DNA of 11,407 nucleotides from Methanoregulaceae archaeon (lineage in GTDB: Archaea > Halobacteriota > Methanomicrobia > Methanomicrobiales > Methanospirillaceae): the NCBI GenBank assembly GCA_019695435.1, contig JACTVF010000055.1:1-11407 (forward strand). Reading direction: 5' to 3'. This document shows, piece after piece, positions 5,807 through 11,407 of the stretch (positions are counted from its first letter, which is position 1; each line of letters starts with the position of its first letter). The translations under genes and the position numbers were made by a program. Below the pieces are notes generated by a model. It was not told the DNA's origin and ran no database searches. It saw only the letters and a list, made by a program, of their open reading frames with translations.

Positions 5807-8116
5807 TTACAGGGCGACCGGTTCCGGCTTGGCCGGGCACTTTCTGGTCTCATGCATTCCCGGATCCGTGCACAGATCGCAGAGAATTTTTACCGTCGCC
5901 TCCTTGTCGAGCGGGACGTTGTCGTTGCCGCACTTCGGGGAGTAAATGCAGGACGGACAGCCTTTCTGGCACGGACAGTCACGCACCAGTTCGTGAGTAC
6001 TCGAAAAGAGTGCAGGAAGGAGAGTAAATGCCTTCTCTGCAAGACCGATGCCCCCTTCGTACCCATCGTAAACGAAGATCGTCGGCTCGCCATTTTCACC
6101 GTATGAGGGGATTGACAGCCCGCCGATATCCCAGCGGTCGCACATGACGTGGAGGGGCATGAGTGCAATAAGTGCATGTTCCGCGCCGTGCAGCCCTCCA
6201 GCAAGATCGAGACCGGCTGTGGAAACGGCAGTGGCGGAGGAATCGGGCAGGACCAACCAGAATGCCTTTGTCCGGAACGTGAGCGACGGGAGCGAGAGCG
6301 GTTCGACACCGAGGATCGTATCCCCGCGCTTGATTTTGTAAGCGGTGTACTGCTCGGTCACCTCCACGTCGCCAAACGCACATTTCTTGCCGTTTATGGT
6401 ACGGGTTTCAAGTGTTTCGATGACACGGAGATCGACCTCTTTTAACGGCTGCGTATAATAATCCACATCGGTCTCGCTCACCCGGACCGTGTGAGTCTCA
6501 AGGTCCATCTCGTTTACGACGTAGGTTTCGCCCTGGTGGAGCATGATCGCACCTTCATGCGCCTCGCGGTAAGCCTGTGCCCGGTCCATTGTTTCAAGCA
6601 GCCTGCCGTGGCACATGATCCGGAAACTCCCGGCCGCCATGCCGTCGAGCCTCACCGCGTCGGCAGCCCGGCCCCGGCCGGCATACACCCATCCCCGCGG
6701 CGTCTTTTTGATCAGGCTGCTTGCTGCCAACTCCACAAGGAGGGGCGTAAACGATTCCCCGAAAAACCCGGCATCTGCCTCTTCGCGTAACGGCAGTTCC
6801 GCCGCGGCACAGAGCAGGTGCCCCGAGACGATATAGGGGTTCTCCGTATCGATGATCGCATGCTCGTGCGAGCGGGAGAAGAATGCGTCCGGGTGGTGCA
6901 TGAAGTACTGGTCGAGAGGGTTTGCCTGTGCCACGAGCACCGCAAGCGACTCCCCGCCTTTACGCCCGGCACGCCCCGCCTGCTGCCGGGTCGACATCAT
7001 GGTCCCCGGATAACCATCGATGATCACCGCATCGAGCGAGCCGAGGTCGATGCCGAGTTCGAGCGCGTTTGTTGAGACCACCCCCCGGATCTCCCCGCTT
7101 TTGAGCTGCCGTTCGATCGTGCGCCGTTCCTCGGGCAGGTAGCCGGCCCGGTACGCGGAGATACCCTGAGCCAGCCGTGCGGACGTGCGCCGGGCATCCT
7201 CCCGGGTCCAGATGGTGACGAGCTCCGCCATTTTCCGTGAACTGGTAAAGCAGAGGGTCTGGAGATCCCCTTTCACGCAGGAAAGCAGGAGGTCTTTTGT
7301 CTCCTGATGAGGGGAGCGTTCCCCGATCCCGTCAAAGAAGGGGTTGTAGAGGACAAAGTGCCGGATCCCGTGCGGGGAGCCGTCGGTGTCGACCAGCATA
7401 AAGGGCCGGCCCACAAGCCGCCCGGCAAACTCCTCCGGGTTTGCAAGGGTTGCGGTCGAGAGGACAAACTGCGGGTCGGAGCCGTACGAGCGTGCGACCC
7501 GCAGGAGACGCCGGATCAGGAGCGCGATCTGGGAGCCAAAGACCCCCCGGTACCGGTGGGCCTCGTCGATCACGACATACTTCAGGTGCGAAAAAAACGG
7601 GCTCCATTTCGCGTGCCACGAGAGGACCTGGTGAATCTCGTGGGGGTTGGAGATAACGATCCGGGCATGCTCCCGGATAGCTGCCCGTTTCGACTGCGGC
7701 GTGTCGCCATCGTAGATCGCCGGTTTTGCCGGGATACCGGTGAACGTTTCCATCGTCCTGATGGTGGCGTACTGGTCGTTGGAGAGGGCTTTTGTGGGGT
7801 ACATGTAGAGCGCCCGGGCGTCGGGGTCGGCGACGAGGCCGGCAAACACGGGGATGTTGAACGCGAGGGTCTTGCCGCTTGCCGTAGGCGTAGTGATAAT
7901 CACGTTTTTCCCGGAGCGGAGAGCATTGATCGCCTCGCACTGGTGGGAGTACAGCCGGATACCGTTCTGGGTGAGATATGCACCAAGTACCTCGGGTAGC
8001 GGCTCGTCCAGCCTGCCATACCGGGCCAGCTCCGGATCCAAGACCTGGTGGCAAGTGACCCGGCGGCGGTAAACCGGGTTTGTCCCGAAGAACCGGACCA
8101 CGTCACCGACAGCCAC
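5807..8116 (-). CDS. DEAH-box helicase with C-terminal cysteine cluster (YprA/MrfA-like, DUF1998)
   Basis: Superfamily 2 ATP-dependent helicase. In Bacillus subtilis the relative MrfA acts with exonuclease MrfB in repair of mitomycin C damage. From the GTG at 8114-8116 the protein has 769 aa. It shows Walker A TPTASGKT (76-83), DEAH (184-187), STAT (220-223), a helicase C domain with TNALELGIDLGSLD (about 349-362) and QQAGRAGR (378-385). A DUF1998-like C-terminal region follows, with cysteines C714, C716, C720, C723 and C729 (CPCQKGCPSC then C). GGGGGAG ends 4 nt before the GTG, which favours it over the TTG at 8152 (781 aa). The start overlaps the end of the upstream exonuclease gene by 14 nt, so translation is probably coupled. 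More cysteines (746, 749, 760) near the C-terminus are an unusual extra. Product family is firm; the biological role is inferred from relatives. Confidence 0.92.
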   Translation of the reverse strand: MAVGDVVRFFGTNPVYRRRVTCHQVLDPELARYGRLDEPLPEVLGAYLTQNGIRLYSHQCEAINALRSGKNVIITTPTASGKTLAFNIPVFAGLVADPDARALYMYPTKALSNDQYATIRTMETFTGIPAKPAIYDGDTPQSKRAAIREHARIVISNPHEIHQVLSWHAKWSPFFSHLKYVVIDEAHRYRGVFGSQIALLIRRLLRVARSYGSDPQFVLSTATLANPEEFAGRLVGRPFMLVDTDGSPHGIRHFVLYNPFFDGIGERSPHQETKDLLLSCVKGDLQTLCFTSSRKMAELVTIWTREDARRTSARLAQGISAYRAGYLPEERRTIERQLKSGEIRGVVSTNALELGIDLGSLDAVIIDGYPGTMMSTRQQAGRAGRKGGESLAVLVAQANPLDQYFMHHPDAFFSRSHEHAIIDTENPYIVSGHLLCAAAELPLREEADAGFFGESFTPLLVELAASSLIKKTPRGWVYAGRGRAADAVRLDGMAAGSFRIMCHGRLLETMDRAQAYREAHEGAIMLHQGETYVVNEMDLETHTVRVSETDVDYYTQPLKEVDLRVIETLETRTINGKKCAFGDVEVTEQYTAYKIKRGDTILGVEPLSLPSLTFRTKAFWLVLPDSSATAVSTAGLDLAGGLHGAEHALIALMPLHVMCDRWDIGGLSIPSYGENGEPTIFVYDGYEGGIGLAEKAFTLLPALFSSTHELVRDCPCQKGCPSCIYSPKCGNDNVPLDKEATVKILCDLCTDPGMHETRKCPAKPEPVAL

Positions 8117-9260
8117 AGGTCTCCCCCAGCAGGTAAAAGAAGAGAAGCGCAAGCGAGACCACGTCCTGCCGGTTGTGGTCGACGATCGGGACGAGGGGTC
8201 CGCAGTTCTGTGTTCTCAGGTAGGTCTCGTAGAACTCGGGCACCATCTGGCCGGGGACGTCGTCAGCACGGGCAACCCCGAGGACCGCGGATTCAAGCGC
8301 GGAGAGCCGGCAGGAGGTAAACTGTCCTTTCCACCGGCGCCGGGAGAAGTGCAGCACGTCAAAATGCGGGATGCGGGAGAGAGCACCAATACCGTAGTAG
8401 GCGAGCCGGTCCTTCACATAGGGAAGATCGAACGCCTTCCCGTTGAAAGTCACGAGAGCCGGCCGGCGGCCTGAAAACTGCTCCACGGTCGCGGTGAGTG
8501 CGGCGGCCTCTTCGCAGATATCGCGCAACAGGTACTGGCGTACCATGAGATGTCCCTGCTCGATAGTGCCGACGCCAAAGAGAATGATCGGCCGGGAAAA
8601 GAGCCCGAGCGTTTCGATATCGAGAAACACGTAATCATTCGATTCAAACGAACCAGCTGCCCCAAGCGCAAACGGGTGGGACTTTGCATGCCGGGTGCCG
8701 ATAAGATCCATAACATCGGCCGGGTCCGCACGGGTCAGTCGTTCGAGCACCTGCCGGGCCGCGAACCGTAACTTCGGGTGCTCTGCAAGGTCGGTAATCG
8801 TCCGGTAGCCCCGCGCTTTGAGACGCCGCTCCGACACCTCCCCTACCCCATGCACGAGCGTAAGATCAGAAATCATTTCCTGGAAGAGCCGTTCCGTGTC
8901 GACCGCAGTTGCGGGCAGGTCGTGACAGCTCTCAAGTGCAATGCAGCTGCCACTGTCATTCGTGATTTCCCTGCCGGAAAAAAGGGTGTCGAATGCGACG
9001 CCATCATACCGGGCGAGCAGCTGATCAAGCAGGGCACGGGCCTTGTCGTATTCGGATGAGAAAACGCAGCTGCCGGCAAGACCTGCACCAAAAACATTCC
9101 CGTCGCGGACGACATCATATTCTCTCAGGGCATCCATCCGTTGCTGCCAGAGCGCCCCGATCCTGCTTTCTGCCTGCATGGCGGCCATCTGTACCAGAAC
9201 GTCCGGGGACCGGACAGTTAAAGACCGGCCATGGGGGGTGAAAGTGAAGCGAACCCTCAT
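8103..9260 (-). CDS. DEDD-type exonuclease (YprB/MrfB-like RNase H fold)
   Basis: Predicted metal-dependent 3'-5' exonuclease that partners the helicase encoded just downstream. The ATG at 9258-9260 gives 385 aa; a TTG at 9264-9266 would add two residues. Counting from this ATG, the acidic active site is visible as FLDIETLG (D214, E216), VTFNGKAFDLPYV (D278) and DHNRQDVV (H362, D366), a DEDDh arrangement. A helix-hairpin-helix-like stretch, LVHGVGEVSERRLKARGYRTITDLAEHP (about 135-163), lies in front and may bind DNA. The first 130 residues resemble the N-terminal half of archaeal YprB-like proteins but carry no motif I can name. The gene ends 14 nt inside the helicase gene. It is divergent from the glutamine amidotransferase gene, with 26 nt between start codons, so its promoter must lie within or against that gene. 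Confidence 0.88.
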   Translation of the reverse strand: MRVRFTFTPHGRSLTVRSPDVLVQMAAMQAESRIGALWQQRMDALREYDVVRDGNVFGAGLAGSCVFSSEYDKARALLDQLLARYDGVAFDTLFSGREITNDSGSCIALESCHDLPATAVDTERLFQEMISDLTLVHGVGEVSERRLKARGYRTITDLAEHPKLRFAARQVLERLTRADPADVMDLIGTRHAKSHPFALGAAGSFESNDYVFLDIETLGLFSRPIILFGVGTIEQGHLMVRQYLLRDICEEAAALTATVEQFSGRRPALVTFNGKAFDLPYVKDRLAYYGIGALSRIPHFDVLHFSRRRWKGQFTSCRLSALESAVLGVARADDVPGQMVPEFYETYLRTQNCGPLVPIVDHNRQDVVSLALLFFYLLGETCGCR

Positions 9261-9286
9261 TATCAAGCCACACCCACCATTTTTTA

Positions 9287-9934
9287 ATGATCACGATCCT
9301 CCAGCACGGGGAGCATGAACCTGCGGGTACAATAGAGGAATGCTTGGTGGATCGCAACGAACCCTTCCGGATCCTCCGGCTCTACGAAGGCGATGCGCTC
9401 CCGGCCGATCCACCCGACAGACTCATTGTTTTTGGCGGGCAGATGAGTGCGAACGATGAGAGAATGTACCCGTTTCTTGCTCCCGAAAAAGCGCTGGTGA
9501 GAAAAGCCATCGCCCGAGACGTGACGATGCTCGGGATCTGCCTTGGCGCCCAGATGATCGCGGCCGCGTGCGTGAAAAAAGTCTGCGCGGGCAAGAAGGA
9601 ACTGGGCTGGCGGACGATACAGGGCTATAACGCTTCCGGGCACGGTTTCTTCCCGGACAACTTTGAGGTTTTCCATTGGCATAAGGAGACCTTCGATCTC
9701 CCGGACGGCGCACGCCTCCTTGCAGAGGGAACGGCTGTGAAAAACCAGGCGTTCCTGTTCGGCCACACGCTCGGCGTCCAGTTCCACCCGGAAGTGACGG
9801 AAGCGGTGATCGCGTTCTGGGTAAAGGATCTTGGCAACCACGAACGGCTCGCGATAATGAAAGATATCGCAACAAAAACAGATAGCAACCGGATACTGTG
9901 TGATTCGATCATGAAAGCGTTCCTTGCCGGCTAA
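9287..9934 (+). CDS. Stand-alone class I glutamine amidotransferase
   Basis: A 215-aa protein of the GuaA-like glutaminase fold, which hydrolyses glutamine to release ammonia for a partner reaction. The nucleophile elbow is GICLGAQ with C85; the other triad members are in GVQFHPEV (H167, E169). The oxyanion region FGGQMSAND (49-57) replaces the usual SGGP-type loop. FHWHKETFDLPDGA (129-142) is typical of orphan COG0518-type amidotransferases. It is not the GuaA subunit of archaeal GMP synthase, which is shorter and carries GHQ. No synthetase or acceptor enzyme is adjacent, so the substrate is unknown; some relatives act on gamma-glutamyl compounds or are annotated only by fold. There is no clear ribosome binding site before the ATG, so a leaderless or very short-leader mRNA is possible. 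HAD and transglutaminase-like genes follow at 21 and 12 nt. Confidence 0.88.
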   Translation: MITILQHGEHEPAGTIEECLVDRNEPFRILRLYEGDALPADPPDRLIVFGGQMSANDERMYPFLAPEKALVRKAIARDVTMLGICLGAQMIAAACVKKVCAGKKELGWRTIQGYNASGHGFFPDNFEVFHWHKETFDLPDGARLLAEGTAVKNQAFLFGHTLGVQFHPEVTEAVIAFWVKDLGNHERLAIMKDIATKTDSNRILCDSIMKAFLAG

Positions 9935-9955
9935 AAGATGTGACGGGGTGCTGGG

Positions 9956-10732
9956 ATGGACAGGCAGGAAATAACCGGGTTTCTTATTGACCTTGACGGC
10001 GTGCTCTACACGGGTGACACACCCCTTCCCGGGGCCCGGGAGGCAATGGTATTCCTCAAGGAGCAGGGCTATCCGTATCGGTGCGTCTCCAACTCGACTC
10101 GGAAGTGCCGCGCGACCATTGCGGCAAGACTTAGAAAACTGGGGTTCGACATTCCTGAACGCGCAATCTTTACCCCGCCGCTCGCGGCAGTCCGGTACAT
10201 GCAGGAGACCGGGAAACACCGGGCGTACCTTCTTACGATCGGGGATGTAGACCGGGACTTTGCAGGTGCCTGCACCGATGATGGATCGACTGCCGTTGAT
10301 TACGTAATCATCGGGGATGCGGGGGATAAGGTAAACTATGCTTCCATGAACCATGCCTTCCGCTGCCTGATGGAGGGGGCAGATCTCATCGCACTTGAAA
10401 AAGACCGGTACTGGATGGCCCCGGAAGGGCTCTCGCTCTCGGCCGGACCGTTTGTTGCAGCACTGGAATCTGCGACCGGAAAGACCGCAACTGTTGTAGG
10501 GAAACCCGCAAAGGCATTCTTCGATCTCGCGCTGCACGATATGGGGCTTGCTGCTGAAAGGGTCGTGATGATCGGTGACGACATCATCACCGATATCGGC
10601 GGGGCACAGGCGGCCGGGATGCGGGGTGTCCTCGTCAGGACCGGCAAGTTCCGCAGGGATGCGCTCGAAACCAGCGAGATACGACCTGCCGCTGTTATAA
10701 ACTCTATCGGAGATATTGGAACTATCCTGTAA
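9956..10732 (+). CDS. HAD-superfamily IIA phosphatase (NagD/HDHD2-like)
   Basis: A 258-aa hydrolase likely to remove phosphate from a small metabolite. Motif I is FLIDLDGVLYTGD, with nucleophile D12 and acid/base D14. Motif II is VSNSTR (S45). The motif III lysine is in VVGKPAKAFF (K183). Motif IV is MIGDDIITDIGGA (D208, D209, D213). The segment between motifs II and III (about 70-180) fits the large C2 cap of the HAD-IIA class. Length is as expected for the TIGR01458/HDHD2-like group, whose substrates in archaea are mostly undefined. The ATG at 9956 has a G-rich sequence (GGGGTG) 6 nt before it. It sits 21 nt after the amidotransferase gene and 12 nt before the next ORF, so co-transcription is likely. 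Specificity cannot be read from the sequence. Confidence 0.92.
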   Translation: MDRQEITGFLIDLDGVLYTGDTPLPGAREAMVFLKEQGYPYRCVSNSTRKCRATIAARLRKLGFDIPERAIFTPPLAAVRYMQETGKHRAYLLTIGDVDRDFAGACTDDGSTAVDYVIIGDAGDKVNYASMNHAFRCLMEGADLIALEKDRYWMAPEGLSLSAGPFVAALESATGKTATVVGKPAKAFFDLALHDMGLAAERVVMIGDDIITDIGGAQAAGMRGVLVRTGKFRRDALETSEIRPAAVINSIGDIGTIL

Positions 10733-10744
10733 TGGAACACGTTC

Positions 10745-11407
10745 ATGCAACGAACTGAAAAATCTCTCGCTGTCATAGTCATCGTGCTGCTCGCCATCGC
10801 CCTTGCAACCAGTTACCTGTACACCCGGCAATCGGTTGTCGTCCCTCACATAGTGGTGGGCACGGAACAATCCTCGCCGATTACGGCCACCCATACGTTC
10901 GCCTTTGAGGAGAGTCAGATCACCATCTCGGTGCCGGTCGATGCCGCTGTATACCATGGGGCAAAATCGACCAATAAGTCGATCTCCATCTACGGCAATG
11001 TCTCAGAGAACATATGGGAAACGGACAGTTACCTGGAAATGGTCAACGATCCTGCGCAGGACCAGATGTATGCAGACCTTATCGCCCAGTTCCGTAAGAT
11101 CCGGGACGACCAGGGGCTTTCAAGCGACGAGTATCTCGAGCTGATGGCTGCCTATACCCAGTCCATCACGTACGAGACCACCCCCGACAACCCGACGAAG
11201 TACCCGGTAGAGACTGTGGTGGAAAATGCCGGGGACTGTGACGACAAAAGCGTGCTCCTTGCCGGGCTCCTCTCTCACGAGGGTTACAAGGTTGCACTCC
11301 TTTCATTCTCTCCCGAGTCACACATGGCTCTCGGCGTCGGGTCCACAGATTCACTGTACAAAGACACCGGCTATGCCTACCTTGAGACGACCAACCTTTC
11401 CTATGTG
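10745..11407 (+). CDS. Membrane-anchored transglutaminase-like protein, 3' end missing
   Basis: The frame opens at an ATG at 10745 and stays open to the window end (221 codons seen). Residues 1-6 (MQRTEK) are charged and residues about 8-25 form one hydrophobic helix, a signal anchor or uncleaved signal peptide, so the rest is probably outside the membrane. An N-terminal beta-rich region (about 45-100) is followed by a transglutaminase-like core. The predicted nucleophile is C165 in NAGDCDDKSVLLAGLL (161-176), and the histidine is H193 in SPESHMALGV. GYAYLETT (209-216) may supply the third acidic residue (E214). Archaeal proteins of this type are thought to be cysteine peptidases or amide-bond enzymes of the envelope, with unknown substrates. 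It follows the HAD gene by 12 nt. A competing ATG at 10732 gives only eight codons. The C-terminus is outside the window. Confidence 0.82.
   Translation, partial: MQRTEKSLAVIVIVLLAIALATSYLYTRQSVVVPHIVVGTEQSSPITATHTFAFEESQITISVPVDAAVYHGAKSTNKSISIYGNVSENIWETDSYLEMVNDPAQDQMYADLIAQFRKIRDDQGLSSDEYLELMAAYTQSITYETTPDNPTKYPVETVVENAGDCDDKSVLLAGLLSHEGYKVALLSFSPESHMALGVGSTDSLYKDTGYAYLETTNLSYV

Noticed and set aside
7307..7999. A 230-codon plus-strand frame inside the helicase gene
   Set aside because: It is antisense to the helicase motifs, highly rich in Arg, Gly and Val, and has no recognisable domain.
10732..10758. ATG overlapping the HAD stop codon (TAATG) as the start of the next gene
   Set aside because: This frame stops after eight codons. 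The ATG at 10745, in another frame, opens the long transglutaminase-like ORF.
9284..10957. A 557-codon open frame on the minus strand across the amidotransferase and HAD genes
   Set aside because: It lies antisense to two genes with complete active-site motifs, resembles no family, and long antisense frames are common in GC-rich archaeal coding DNA.

Overview
The window looks like GC-rich methanogen DNA, most likely from the order Methanomicrobiales (a Methanoregula-like lineage is my guess). It encodes an archaeal-type arginyl-tRNA synthetase, archaeal Taw1, and SepRS, the phosphoseryl-tRNA synthetase found essentially in methanogens and their relatives. It also carries an archaeal phosphoribulokinase of the kind described in Methanospirillum. 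Genes are tightly packed, often overlap, and use TTG or GTG starts in places. No tRNA, rRNA, CRISPR array or insertion sequence was seen.

Layout. (1) 1-4007, plus strand: three tRNA enzymes that look translationally coupled. These are argS (5' end outside the window), taw1 (overlapping argS by 20 nt) and sepS (2-nt gap, TTG start). They charge tRNA-Arg, build wyosine at position 37 of tRNA-Phe, and attach phosphoserine to tRNA-Cys. (2) 4008-4326: a 319-nt non-coding stretch between convergent genes, holding T-tract terminators, a 17-bp dyad and two compound GC-rich hairpins with the same outer arms. (3) 4327-5292, minus strand: phosphoribulokinase, a likely step of the RuBisCO-linked reductive hexulose-phosphate pathway. 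(4) 5293-5568: an AT-rich divergent control region with two 19-bp near-identical dyads 33 bp apart, embedded TATA-like sequences, and a possible 43-aa ORF that leads in frame to the next gene. (5) 5569-5802, plus strand: a small Xre/Cro-type regulator. (6) 9260-5807, minus strand: a DEDD exonuclease (YprB/MrfB-like) overlapping a DEAH helicase with a C-terminal cysteine cluster (YprA/MrfA-like), a probable DNA-repair pair. (7) 9287-11407, plus strand: a stand-alone class I glutamine amidotransferase, a HAD-IIA phosphatase, and a membrane-anchored transglutaminase-like protein cut off by the window end.

Most genes are housekeeping or recognised families. The least explained parts are the two intergenic regions. 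The twin operator-like dyads between phosphoribulokinase and the Xre regulator suggest a local regulatory circuit. The structured element downstream of sepS could be a repeat family, a terminator complex or a small RNA.
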